This document shows positions 17,621-25,333 of a stretch of 64,000 bases of DNA, one piece after another. The notes beneath the pieces were generated by a model. The model had not been told where the DNA came from. It did not search any database and saw nothing but the letters and a program-made list of their open reading frames with translations. How positions within the stretch are numbered: the stretch's first letter is position 1; each line of letters begins with the position of its first letter. A program made the translations under genes and the position numbers. Origin of the DNA: Blastochloris tepida (lineage in GTDB: Bacteria; Pseudomonadota; Alphaproteobacteria; Rhizobiales; Xanthobacteraceae); NCBI RefSeq assembly GCF_003966715.1, contig NZ_AP018907.1:3885391-3949390 (forward strand), given 5' to 3'.

Positions 17621-17745
17621 TATGCGGCTTCCGGCTGATCCCCTCGGGATGCCGGAAACGGTCTCGCCGAAAAATCCTTGCTCCGAACAGGATTTTTCGG
17701 CGATCGGAATACGGCTCTCCGGCTTGATCAGCCGGAAACCGTATC
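17621..17745. repeat. Dispersed three-hairpin palindromic repeat, copy B
   Basis: A near-complete copy in the orientation opposite to copy A. Hairpin 1: TTCCGGC...GCCGGAA around ATCCC-CTC-GGGAT. Hairpin 2: perfect 12-bp arms GCCGAAAAATCC and GGATTTTTCGGC. Hairpin 3: TACGG...CCGTA around CCGGCTTGATCAGCCGG. It ends about 30 bp upstream of the DUF6460-type start, so its right hairpin lies in that gene's leader. Confidence 0.85.
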
Positions 17746-17776
17746 ATGCGGGTGCTTTGCCGCGCCGGAGGCTGCC

Positions 17777-18121
17777 ATGACCTATCCCGATCCCGCGTCC
17801 CCGCCTCCGTTCGAGCGCGGCCCGCGCGCCGCGCCGTCCACGGTCGACCGGTTCTTCGGCGGCCCGCCGGTGTGGGTGGTGCTGCGGCTGCTGATGCTGT
17901 CGCTGGTGGTCGGCGTCATCCTGTCGGTGATCGGCCTCGACCCGCTCAACATCATCCAGTCGCTGGGCGATTTCGTGCGCTGGGTGGTCAAGCGGTTCGA
18001 GGACTTCTTCCACCTCGGCTTCGAGGCGGTCGAGCGGATCATCCGCTACGTGCTGCTGGGCGCGGCGGTGGTGGTGCCGATCTGGCTGCTGGTGCGGCTG
18101 TTCAAGGTCAGCGAGCGCTGA
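17777..18121 (+). CDS. DUF6460-type small membrane protein
   Basis: A 114-residue protein with a Pro-rich cytoplasmic start, a conserved-looking STVDRFFGGPPVWVVLRLLM segment, a first membrane helix (LLMLSLVVGVILSVIGL), an amphipathic middle (IIQSLGDFVRWVVKRFEDFF) and a second helix (VLLGAAVVVPIWLLVRLF). The FFGG-x-P-x-WVVLRL plus DPLN pattern fits the small rhizobial membrane family DUF6460; no function is known. The start ATG follows GCTGCC, with a GGAGG site 6 bases upstream. Its stop is 7 bp from the convergent pyrD stop, leaving no room for a terminator between them. Confidence 0.72.
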   Translation: MTYPDPASPPPFERGPRAAPSTVDRFFGGPPVWVVLRLLMLSLVVGVILSVIGLDPLNIIQSLGDFVRWVVKRFEDFFHLGFEAVERIIRYVLLGAAVVVPIWLLVRLFKVSER

Positions 18122-18128
18122 CTTCCGC

Positions 18129-19202
18129 TCATTTTGTTCTGGCCCAACGGTCGGCGCCCGAGCCGACCGCGTCGGCGATTTGCGCAAATCCGCCCTCGGC
18201 GAGCTTCGCCAGCAGCGTCGACTTGATGTCGCCGATCAGGCCGAGGCCCTTGAACACCATGCCGGAATAGAGCTGCACCAGCGTCGCCCCGGCCTCGATC
18301 TTGGCCCAGGCGGTCTCGCCCGACTCGACGCCGCCGACGCCGATCAGCGCGAACGCACCCTCGGCCCGCTGGTAGGTGTGGGCGAGCAGGCGCGTCGAGG
18401 GTTCGAACAGCGGCCGGCCGGACAGGCCACCGGCCTCCTTGGCCTGCGGGTCCTTCAGCGTCGCCGGCCGGGCGATGGTGGTGTTGGAGACCACCATGCC
18501 GTCGAGGCCGCGCCGCTTCACCACCGCCACCATGGCGTCGAGTGTCCCGAGATCGATGTCGGGAGCGATCTTGAGCAGCAGTGGCCGGCGCCGGGCCGCC
18601 GCCTCGCGCGCCTCGACGCAGCGGGCGACGAGGTCGTCGAGGGCGGCCGCCGCCTGCAGGTCGCGCAGGCCCGGGGTGTTGGGCGATGAGACGTTGAGGG
18701 TGAAGTAGTCGGCGACCGGCGCGAATGCCGCGATCAGCCGCACATAGTCGGCGGCGCGGTCGGCCGAATCCTTGTTGGCGCCGAGATTGAGCCCGACCAC
18801 CCCGCCGCGGCCGGCCCGGGCGGCAAGGCGCGCCCGCACGCGCTCCATCCCGTCATTGTTGAAGCCGAAGCGGTTGATCAGCGCCTGATCGGCCAGCAGG
18901 CGGAAGGCGCGCGGGCGCGGATTGCCGGGCTGCGGGCGCGGCGTCACCGCGCCGGCCTCGACGAAGCCGAAGCCGAGCCGGAGCAGCGCGTCGGGCACCT
19001 CGGCGTTCTTGTCCATGCCGGCGGCGGCGCCGAGCGGATTGGGAAAGCTGAGCCCGAACGCCTTGACCGCCAGCCGCGGATCGTCGGCTTCCGGCTTCGG
19101 CAGCGGCGCCAGCCTGAGCCCGGCCAGAAACAGCGCGTGGACCTGCTCCGGATCCATGGCGAGCAGGAGCGGGCGGGACAGGCGATCGAGAAGGCGGATC
19201 AT
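18129..19202 (-). CDS. pyrD: Dihydroorotate dehydrogenase (quinone), class 2
   Basis: A 357-residue flavoenzyme that oxidises dihydroorotate to orotate in pyrimidine synthesis and passes electrons to membrane quinones. Class 2 features are present: an N-terminal membrane-associating helix pair ([20 protein letters not shown]), the [22 protein letters not shown] region, NRFGFNND, the [11 protein letters not shown] catalytic-serine region, and the C-terminal [20 protein letters not shown] phosphate-binding loop. The start at 19202 gives the standard N-terminus; the open frame upstream to 19583 overlaps the divergent regulator's promoter and is not credible. Confidence 0.95.
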   Translation of the reverse strand: MIRLLDRLSRPLLLAMDPEQVHALFLAGLRLAPLPKPEADDPRLAVKAFGLSFPNPLGAAAGMDKNAEVPDALLRLGFGFVEAGAVTPRPQPGNPRPRAFRLLADQALINRFGFNNDGMERVRARLAARAGRGGVVGLNLGANKDSADRAADYVRLIAAFAPVADYFTLNVSSPNTPGLRDLQAAAALDDLVARCVEAREAAARRRPLLLKIAPDIDLGTLDAMVAVVKRRGLDGMVVSNTTIARPATLKDPQAKEAGGLSGRPLFEPSTRLLAHTYQRAEGAFALIGVGGVESGETAWAKIEAGATLVQLYSGMVFKGLGLIGDIKSTLLAKLAEGGFAQIADAVGSGADRWARTK

Positions 19203-19414
19203 CGGTGCGGTTTCCGTGGGCGCGGGGGCGGCGCACGCTAGAGCATTTTCCGCAAAAGTGGATACCGAACGGTCGTCAGAACCCGGCTTGGCTGTGGCGG
19301 TGGGGCTGTGGATTTCCCAGGGTTGTGACCGATATTTCGAAGATGCCGCGGGGACTTTCATTGAATGAAAAGGGCTTTCAAAGGGCAACAATCCCATTGA
19401 GCGCACCCGGCGCG

Positions 19415-19442
19415 TGGACATTAAGACGGAAGTCCTTATACT
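19415..19442 (+). promoter_or_regulatory. Sigma-70-type promoter of the S24 regulator gene
   Basis: TGGACA at 19415-19420, a 16-bp spacer and TATACT at 19437-19442, one of the best consensus matches in this GC-rich window. It lies 36 bp upstream of the GTG start at 19478, with the ribosome site GGAGGA in between, so the leader would be about 29 nt. Confidence 0.6.
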
Positions 19443-19477
19443 GGAAAGAAAGCCAAGAAGTCGTTTCGGAGGAAATC

Positions 19478-20104
19478 GTGCTGACCCATGGGGAGATCTG
19501 GGCCGCAATCGACAAGCTCGCCGAACGGCACGGCCTGTCGACCTCGGGCTTGGCCAAGCGGGCCGGCCTCGACCCCACGACATTCAACCGGTCCAAGCGC
19601 ATCACCTCGGACGGGCGGCCGCGCTGGCCGTCGACCGAGTCGATCGCCAAGATCCTGTCGGCGACCGGCGAGAGCGTCGATGCCTTCATGTCGCTGCTGT
19701 CGGGCATCTCGACGACGCGGCGCACCGTGCCGCTGATCGGTCTTGCCCAGGCCGGCGAGGGCGGCATCTTCGACGACGCCGGCTTTCCGGTCGGCACCGG
19801 ATGGGACGCGGTGGAGTTTCCGGCGATCGGCGACGAGAACGCCTATGCGCTGGAGATCACCGGCGATTCCATGGCCCCGGCCTATCGCGACGGCTGCGTG
19901 GTGATCGTCTCGCCCAATTCGCCGGTGCGCCGGGGCGACCGGGTGGTGGTCCGGCTCAAGAACGGCGAGGTGATGGCCAAGGAGCTCAAGCGCCTGTCCG
20001 CCAAGACGCTGGAGCTGAAGTCGCTCAATCCCGAGCACGCCGATCTCAGCTACGGCCGCGAGGACGTCGCCTGGATCGCCCGCATCCTGTGGGCCAGCCA
20101 GTGA
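19478..20104 (+). CDS. S24/LexA-like helix-turn-helix regulator with self-cleavage domain
   Basis: A 208-residue protein. The N-terminal helix-turn-helix is [20 protein letters not shown] followed by [13 protein letters not shown]. The C-terminal S24 domain has a cleavage-type Ala-Gly at residues 92-93 (LAQAGEGG), the catalytic Ser131 in ITGDSMAP and Lys168 in EVMAKEL, so the Ser-Lys dyad is complete. Phage CI-like and HdiR-type proteins of this build are inactivated by RecA-stimulated autocleavage; RecA dependence here is inferred. No phage genes adjoin it, so it looks like a chromosomal stress regulator. The GTG start has a perfect GGAGGA site. Confidence 0.85.
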   Translation: MLTHGEIWAAIDKLAERHGLSTSGLAKRAGLDPTTFNRSKRITSDGRPRWPSTESIAKILSATGESVDAFMSLLSGISTTRRTVPLIGLAQAGEGGIFDDAGFPVGTGWDAVEFPAIGDENAYALEITGDSMAPAYRDGCVVIVSPNSPVRRGDRVVVRLKNGEVMAKELKRLSAKTLELKSLNPEHADLSYGREDVAWIARILWASQ

Positions 20105-20211
20105 GGGCAGGGAGCGGCGCGGAGGTTGTGGTTCCTCGACCGGCGCTGCGGGCGAGAATGATCTAAAGTGGCGGCGCCTGCCGTCCCGTCCCCGCGCTCC
20201 GGACCGCCGCC

Positions 20212-20832
20212 ATGCCCGACACCGTCGAATACTTCTTCTCGCTCGTCTCGCCCTGGGCCTATCTCGGCCACGGCCACCTGCTCGACATCGCCGACCGCTA
20301 TCGCGCGCGGCTGGTTTTCCGGCCGGTCCATCTCGGCCCGGTGTTCGAGGCGACCGGCGGGTTGCCGCTGGCCAAGCGCCATCCGGTGCGCCAGCGCTAT
20401 CGGCTGGTCGAGCTGCAGCGCTGGCGGCTCAAGCGCGGCGTGCCGCTCAATCTCCAGCCCAAGCATTGGCCGTTCGATGTCGGGCTCGCCGACCGGTTGG
20501 TGATCGCGGCGGACGCCGCCGATGCCGACACCGGCGCGCTTGTGCAGCGGCTGTTCGAAGGGGTGTGGGCACGCGACGAGAACCTCGCCGATCCGGCAAC
20601 GCTTGTTGCGATTGCCGGCGGGCTCGGCCTCGACGGCGCGGCGCTGCTCGAAGAGGCCGAGTCTGCCGCAGTGAAAGCCGCCTATGACGAGAACGGGCGC
20701 CGGGCGATCAGCCTCGATGTGTTCGGCTCGCCCTCCTATGTGCGCGGCGGCGAGGTGTTCTGGGGGCAGGACCGGCTCGACCTGCTGGCCGACGCGCTGG
20801 CCTCCGGCCGGCGGCCATTCGCGCGCGGCTGA
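20212..20832 (+). CDS. DsbA-fold 2-hydroxychromene-2-carboxylate isomerase-like protein (kappa GST)
   Basis: A 206-residue thioredoxin-fold protein. The N-terminus VEYFFSLVSPWAYLGHGHLL has the active-site serine (Ser13) in the S-P-aromatic motif of HCCA isomerases and kappa-class glutathione transferases instead of the CxxC of DsbA. The C-terminal half carries GVWARDENLADPATLVAIAG and the cis-Pro loop FGSPSYVRGGEVFWGQDRLD, typical of the family. Known members isomerise 2-hydroxychromene-2-carboxylate in naphthalene degradation, but most chromosomal copies have unknown glutathione-dependent substrates. No aromatic-degradation genes are nearby. Confidence 0.85.
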   Translation: MPDTVEYFFSLVSPWAYLGHGHLLDIADRYRARLVFRPVHLGPVFEATGGLPLAKRHPVRQRYRLVELQRWRLKRGVPLNLQPKHWPFDVGLADRLVIAADAADADTGALVQRLFEGVWARDENLADPATLVAIAGGLGLDGAALLEEAESAAVKAAYDENGRRAISLDVFGSPSYVRGGEVFWGQDRLDLLADALASGRRPFARG

Positions 20833-20898
20833 CGTCCGCCACCCTACTGCTGCCATCACCCGCGCCCCATATTGGGCGCGAAACAGGGAGGATGCGCG

Positions 20899-21507
20899 AT
20901 GACGGGTCGGCTTTCGATTCGCATGGCGGCGATGGGCCTGCCGCTCGCCGGACTGGCGGTCGTCGGTCCGGTGCCGGCCATGGCGCAGGCGCCGCAGAGC
21001 GTGCCGCAGATCATGGCCCCGGCCGAGCAGCCGCCGGGGACGAACGAGCCCGGCCGCTTCAGCTTCGCGCCGGTCGAGGGCGGGGTAATGCGGCTCGACA
21101 CCCGCACCGGCGACGTCTCGCATTGCGCGCGCCGCACCGCCGGCTGGACCTGCGAGGCGGTGGCCGACGACCGGGCGGCGCTGCAGGCCGAGATCACCCG
21201 CCTCGCCACCGAGAATGAGCGCCTCGCCGCCCGGGTGGCGAACCTGGAGCGCCAGATCGAGCAGAGCCGGGTCGGCCCGCCGCCGGTGCCGCCGGGCGAC
21301 GTGCCCAACGCCCAGCGCCCGCCGCAGCCGCCCCCCGGCCAGGGGCTGGGCCGCGACCTGCCGAGCGACGCCGAGGTCGACCGGGTGATGAGCTTCGTCG
21401 AGCGGGTGTTCCGGCGGTTCATGTCGATGGTGGAAACGCTGCGGCCCGACGCCCCGCCGCCGTCTCCACCCCAGTCGCAGCCCCAGTCGGCGCCGGAGAG
21501 GATCTGA
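20899..21507 (+). CDS. Exported coiled-coil protein, function unknown
   Basis: A 202-residue protein with a signal peptide (SIRMAAMGLPLAGLAVVGPV, then PAMAQA). A short domain follows, centred on GRFSFAPVEGGVMRLDTRTG with a Cys pair (DVSHCARRTAGWTCEA). Next is a coiled coil (DDRAALQAEITRLATENERL and onward to LERQIEQ), a Pro-rich linker, and a helical tail (EVDRVMSFVERVFRRFMSMV). I recognise no named family. The GGGAGGATGCGCG leader places the site well for the ATG at 20899; the upstream frame to 20872 is less likely. The stop codon directly abuts palindromic repeat copy C. Confidence 0.7.
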   Translation: MTGRLSIRMAAMGLPLAGLAVVGPVPAMAQAPQSVPQIMAPAEQPPGTNEPGRFSFAPVEGGVMRLDTRTGDVSHCARRTAGWTCEAVADDRAALQAEITRLATENERLAARVANLERQIEQSRVGPPPVPPGDVPNAQRPPQPPPGQGLGRDLPSDAEVDRVMSFVERVFRRFMSMVETLRPDAPPPSPPQSQPQSAPERI

Positions 21508-21629
21508 TACGGTTTCCGGTTGATCCCTTCGGGATACCGGAAACGATCTTGCCGAAAAACCCTTGATCGGATGAGGATTTTTCGGAGAACGGCATACGGT
21601 TCTCCGGCTTGATCAGCCGGAAACCGTAT
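21507..21629. repeat. Dispersed three-hairpin palindromic repeat, copy C
   Basis: A near-complete copy, same orientation as B. Hairpin 1: GTTTCCGG...CCGGAAAC around ATCCC-TTC-GGGAT. Hairpin 2: CCGAAAAACCC-type left arm with a GGATTTTTCGG right arm, imperfect. Hairpin 3: TACGGTTCTCCGGC with GCCGGAAACCGTA around TTGATCA. It starts at the last base of the upstream stop codon, as copy A does. Confidence 0.85.
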
Positions 21630-21632
21630 GAT

Positions 21633-21686
21633 GCGATTCCTGCGATTCCTGCGATTCCTGCGATTCCTGCGATTCCTGCGGTGCCT
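21633..21686. repeat. 9-bp simple tandem repeat, 5 perfect units plus a variant
   Basis: GCGATTCCT repeated five times (21633-21677), then GCGGTGCCT. It sits between repeat copy C and the 3' end of the esterase gene (stop at 21701 on the minus strand). In the esterase frame it would add an Arg-Asn-Arg run if the stop were read through. It is a likely site of slippage. Confidence 0.9.
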
Positions 21687-21700
21687 GCTTGGGCTGCCGC

Positions 21701-22663
21701 TCACCCCAGGCCGGCGAGGAAGGATTCGCTGCGCGCCAGGCTGTCCTCGGTCATGTCGCTTTCGAAATAGGTGAAGGCGTGGCAGCCGCCGGGATAGACG
21801 GCGAGCTCGGCGCGGTGGCCGGCCGCCGCCCAGCGCGCGGCCAGGAACAGCGTGTCGTCGATCAGCGGATCGCGGGTGCCGACGGTGAACAGGGCCGGCG
21901 GCAGGCCGGCGAGGTTGGCGCGGAGCGGTGAGATGTCGGGGTCGAGCAGGCTGCCGCCATTGGCCAGGAAGCAGCGCACGAACATGCGGATGTCGCGGGT
22001 GTTGAGCACCAGCTTCTCGCTGCCCCAATTGGCGGCGCTTGGCGTCAGCGCCAGATCGTAGCAGCCGGCCACCAGATTGGCGCCGCGGAACGGGCGCAGG
22101 CCGTGCCGGTCGCGCAGCCGGCACATGGTGACCACCGACAGGTGCGCGCCCGCCGATTCGCCGCCGATGGCGAGCCGGTTCGTGCCGAACCGCCGGATGC
22201 CGTCGCGCACCACCCACAGGGCCGCGGCTTCGCAATCGTCGGGGCCGGCGGGATGCGGGTGCTCGGGCGCCAGCCGGTATTCCACCGACAGGCAGACGAA
22301 GCCGGCATAATCGGCGATGCGTTCGAGCTGCGGATCCTGCTGGTCGGCGCCGCCGAGCGTCCAGCCGCCGCCATGGATGTGCAGATAGATGCCGCGCGGC
22401 TGGCCGCGCGGGGCGATCATCCGCAGCCCGACATTGCCGCCCGGCCCCTTGATGGTGATGGTCTCGGCGCGGGGGCTCTTGGGCGCCAGCGGGAAGGGCC
22501 CGAGCCCGCGCGCCCGCCGCTCGCGGATCACCGCGGGCGGAAAGGTCCAGGGGTCGGGCAGGCTGGTCAACTTGTCGACGATGGTGGTGTTGAGGGCGCG
22601 GGTGTCGAGGCTGATCGCCGCATCGGTGAACACGGAGGCATCGGGGAAGATGAGTGCGGACAT
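21701..22663 (-). CDS. Alpha/beta hydrolase, hormone-sensitive-lipase (family IV) esterase
   Basis: A 320-residue hydrolase. It has the oxyanion-hole motif HGGG (residues 97-100) in YLHIHGGGWTLGG, the nucleophile elbow GGESAGAHL with Ser170, an acid Asp265 in TVGTRDPLIDD and His295 in YPGGCHAFTYF, so the triad is complete. The segment SVEYRLAPEHPHPAG is the family IV signature. It should hydrolyse short or medium acyl esters; the natural substrate is unknown. I take the start at 22663 (MSALIFPDASVF); the longer frame to 22780 crosses a Pro/Thr-rich low-complexity stretch made of 15-bp imperfect repeats. Confidence 0.9.
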   Translation of the reverse strand: MSALIFPDASVFTDAAISLDTRALNTTIVDKLTSLPDPWTFPPAVIRERRARGLGPFPLAPKSPRAETITIKGPGGNVGLRMIAPRGQPRGIYLHIHGGGWTLGGADQQDPQLERIADYAGFVCLSVEYRLAPEHPHPAGPDDCEAAALWVVRDGIRRFGTNRLAIGGESAGAHLSVVTMCRLRDRHGLRPFRGANLVAGCYDLALTPSAANWGSEKLVLNTRDIRMFVRCFLANGGSLLDPDISPLRANLAGLPPALFTVGTRDPLIDDTLFLAARWAAAGHRAELAVYPGGCHAFTYFESDMTEDSLARSESFLAGLG

Positions 22664-22863
22664 GGTGGGCGGGGTCTCGGCTGGCGGGGGCTCGGCTGGC
22701 GATGTCTCGGGGGCGATGTCTGGGTGGTGGGAATCCTGATCGGGGATGGCAGCATGGGCCGCTGTCGGTCCGGCGCGCAAAGTCTATAACCTGACGGGGA
22801 GAGCGGCACGCGGTTTCGCGCAGGCGGTGCACGCGCCGGTGGACATCAGCAGGGAGGATGCGC

Positions 22864-23319
22864 ATGCCTGTCCGTCGCGGCCCGCTTGCGGCCGGTGACG
22901 TCGCGCGCTGGGCCTCGGCCACGCTGGAGGTCGCAACCCGCGGCCGCGGGCTGGTGGAGATCACCGCCGAGCTTGCCGCCTTCGTCGCCGATGCCGGGCT
23001 CGGCGACGGGCTTCTCACCGTGTTCTGCCGCCACACCTCGGCATCGCTCACCATCCAGGAGAACGCCGATCCGGACGTGCGCACCGACCTTCTCACCGCG
23101 CTCGACCGGCTGGCGCCGGAGAACGCCGGCTGGATCCATCGCAGCGAAGGGCCGGACGACATGCCGGCGCACATCAAGGCCATGCTCACCGGCACTTCGC
23201 TCGGCATCCCGATCGTCGGCGGCCGGCTTGCGCTCGGCACCTGGCAGGGGGTCTATGTGGTCGAGCACCGGGCGCGGGCGCACCGGCGCGAGGTGGTGCT
23301 GCAGGCCATGGGTGCGTGA
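22864..23319 (+). CDS. YjbQ / UPF0047 secondary thiamine-phosphate synthase-like protein
   Basis: A protein of about 151 residues. It has the UPF0047 pattern: VTR-like ATRGRGLVEITAEL, FCRHTSASLTIQENADPDVR (conserved His-Thr-Ser-Ala-Ser and N-E/D-D motifs), HIKAMLTGTSLGIPI and the C-terminal LGTWQGVYVVEHR. E. coli YjbQ has weak thiamine phosphate synthase activity, and the true role of the family is unsettled. An AGGGAGG site immediately precedes the ATG at 22858. The second ATG at 22864 has better spacing, so I use it; the difference is two residues. Confidence 0.88.
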   Translation: MPVRRGPLAAGDVARWASATLEVATRGRGLVEITAELAAFVADAGLGDGLLTVFCRHTSASLTIQENADPDVRTDLLTALDRLAPENAGWIHRSEGPDDMPAHIKAMLTGTSLGIPIVGGRLALGTWQGVYVVEHRARAHRREVVLQAMGA

Positions 23320-23677
23320 GACGGGTTCCGGTCTATCCCTTCGGGATGATGCCGGGTGCGGGTGTGGCGGCGGCATCCACCGCCGGCGGTTGTTGCCGGA
23401 AACGGTTGCCGGCGGACTGGTTGCGAAACGGACTTGTGCTGAAGCCCGCCAGCGGTTTCAAGCCACCTTGCACTCGCAGGTCCGTGGGTTGACAATGTGA
23501 ACGATTTCCGGGCGATCACGTCGTGAGCCGCGGAAGCGGACCTGCCGAACCTCTTTCTTCGGGAACAGGCTGTTCGGCGACCGGAAGACGAAATTCCGGC
23601 TGCAGGCGCCGGATGTCGTGAATTGCCGCGTCAACGTCCGGGCAACAGGCGGGCGTCGTCGGCCAGCGGGGGAATGC
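23320..23677. other. Intergenic gap with a degenerate palindromic-repeat fragment
   Basis: About 360 bp between yjbQ and the response regulator gene. The first ~90 bp contain recognisable remains of the dispersed repeat: GGTTCCGG and ATCCCTTCGGGAT near 23325-23347, and TTGCCGGAAACGGTTGCCGG near 23394-23413. The rest shows no gene or clear promoter. Confidence 0.4.
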
Positions 23678-24352
23678 GTGGAGGATACGAGCGGTTATCG
23701 GGTCGTCATCGCAGATGATCACCCGCTGTTCAGAGGTGCACTGCGGGAGGCTTTGGGCAAGCTGTTCCCGCAGGCGGTGGTGGTCGAGGCCGGCACGTTC
23801 GACGAGCTGCAGGCGCTGATCGAGCGCGACAGCGGCGTCGATCTCGTGCTGCTCGACCTGACCATGCCGGGCGCGCGCGGATTTTCGGGGCTGATGTATC
23901 TGCGCGGCCAGTATCCCTCCATTCCGGTGGTGGTGGTCTCGGCCAATGAGGACGCGGCGGTGATCCGCCGCTGCGTCGAGTTCGGCGCCTCGGGCTTCAT
24001 TCCCAAGACGCTGGCGGTGGAAGGCATGCGCACTGCCATCCGCACCGTGCTGGAAGGCGGCGCCTGGATTCCGCCGGACGTCGATCTGGCGACCGGCTCG
24101 GATCCCGAGACCAGCGAGCTGGTGGCGCGGCTGTCGTCGCTGACGCCGCAGCAGATGCGGGTGCTGATGATGCTGTCGGAGGGGCTGCTCAACAAGCAGA
24201 TCGCCCACGAACTGTCGGTGTCCGAGGCGACGGTGAAGGCCCACGTCTCGGCCATCCTGCAGAAGCTCGGGGTGGAGAGCCGCACCCAGGCGGTGATCGC
24301 CGCCTCCAAGATCGAACTGGTCAACTGGGCGGCGCAGGGCGCACCCAACTGA
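23678..24352 (+). CDS. LuxR/NarL-type two-component response regulator
   Basis: A 224-residue regulator. The receiver has Asp13-Asp14 (VVIADDHPLF), the phosphoacceptor Asp60 in LVLLDLTMPG and the lysine in GFIPKTLAVEG. The C-terminal HTH of the NarL type begins LTPQQMRVLMMLSEGLLNKQ and continues with IAHELSVSEATVKAHVSAIL. The GTG at 23678 has a GGGGGAA site; the frame is open further upstream to 23618. No kinase gene is immediately adjacent, but a symporter-fused hybrid kinase of the kind often paired with such regulators starts at 28903. A hairpin terminator follows at 24411. Confidence 0.9.
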   Translation: MEDTSGYRVVIADDHPLFRGALREALGKLFPQAVVVEAGTFDELQALIERDSGVDLVLLDLTMPGARGFSGLMYLRGQYPSIPVVVVSANEDAAVIRRCVEFGASGFIPKTLAVEGMRTAIRTVLEGGAWIPPDVDLATGSDPETSELVARLSSLTPQQMRVLMMLSEGLLNKQIAHELSVSEATVKAHVSAILQKLGVESRTQAVIAASKIELVNWAAQGAPN

Positions 24353-24410
24353 CCGGGCTTTCCGCGTTCGCGCGCCGCGTCATCCGTGGCGCGCCACTCT
24401 CTCGTGGATA

Positions 24411-24442
24411 CGGGCTCCGGCTTGATCTGCCGGAGCCCGTTT
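24411..24442 (+). terminator. Hairpin terminator after the response regulator gene
   Basis: A perfect 11-bp stem (CGGGCTCCGGC and GCCGGAGCCCG) with loop TTGATCT, followed by TTTC. The loop and stem resemble the right arm of the dispersed palindromic repeat, so it may be a repeat fragment used as a terminator. The SOUL gene converges just beyond it. Confidence 0.65.
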
Positions 24443-24447
24443 CAAGC

Positions 24448-25116
24448 TCAGTTCCGCATGCTCACCGCCACCGCCGCCTCGTTGCGGCGCAGGAAGGGCA
24501 GCGTGAACGGCCCGTCATAGTAGAGCGCGAAGGGCTCGTCCGCCGGCTGCCACGCCGTGCCCCGGAGCCTCTTCACAAGCTCCCACTGGCGCTCCGCCAT
24601 CTCCCAGCCGACGCCCGAGAACCGCCGCACCGCAACGGTCTCGCCCGGCACGGTGACGAGCTTCACCCGAGGGTCGGTCGGACGCGGCGCGGTTTCGGCC
24701 GTCAGGCTCGCCGGCAGGAAGAAGCGGATCCGCCCGGCACTGCCGCTCTCCGCCATCTCGACCGGCGCGGTCATGGCGATCTTTTCGGCCTTGGCGGTCT
24801 TTTCGGAGTCCGTCTCCTTTCCGGACGTGCGCATCTCCACCGGCACGGTCATGGCGATCTTGTTGACGCCCGGTGCGCCCTGATTGGCGCCGGCGATGTA
24901 GTTGAACAACAGCATGAAGGCGTCGCCGCCGTCGCGCCCGCCGGTTTTCGGATATTCGACCTCGGCGGCGAGACGCGGCGCATAGCGGCGGATCTCGATG
25001 TCCTCTCCGACATGGCCGACCACCTGATAGGCCGGCTCCTCATAGAGACGGACGCCGAAGGTGCCGGCCACGGTTTCCAGCACCAGCGCGGAATAATAGG
25101 CGACGTTCTGCAGCAT
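24448..25116 (-). CDS. SOUL-family heme-binding-like protein
   Basis: A 222-residue protein of the SOUL/HBP family. It opens with a hydrophobic segment (NVAYYSALVLETVAGTFGV). The core has YQVVGHVGEDIEIRRYAPRL, the typical EIRRY motif, then two KIAMTVPVEM / KIAMTAPVEM motifs separated by a polar Lys/Glu/Ser insert, and the VAVRRFSGVGWE strand. Family members bind heme or porphyrins; bacterial roles are unclear. The insert between the twin motifs (TSGKETDSEKTAKAE) is short. The start at 25116 is chosen over 25212, where the frame runs into an unrelated Cys-rich peptide. Confidence 0.85.
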   Translation of the reverse strand: MLQNVAYYSALVLETVAGTFGVRLYEEPAYQVVGHVGEDIEIRRYAPRLAAEVEYPKTGGRDGGDAFMLLFNYIAGANQGAPGVNKIAMTVPVEMRTSGKETDSEKTAKAEKIAMTAPVEMAESGSAGRIRFFLPASLTAETAPRPTDPRVKLVTVPGETVAVRRFSGVGWEMAERQWELVKRLRGTAWQPADEPFALYYDGPFTLPFLRRNEAAVAVSMRN

Positions 25117-25333
25117 CGCGCGAACTCCAAATCGGGGAACAAAGCGGTCCCGCGCACCATGCGCGCCGCATGTTTTCGTCAGGAGATACGCGCCACAACC
25201 GGCGCAGATCATGCCGCCGGGTAACGGGCGTGTGATGAGCAGGGCGCCGGGAGACCGTTTCGCGATCCCGGAAACCGCGTGAGCCGCCGCATTCGCTTTC
25301 GCAAAGTCGGTTCCCGCCGTTGCGGAGACGGCT

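Noticed and set aside
19478..20104. Prophage repressor marking another phage
   Set aside because: No phage genes lie near it; flanking genes are pyrD and a GST-like isomerase, so it is treated as a chromosomal S24 regulator.
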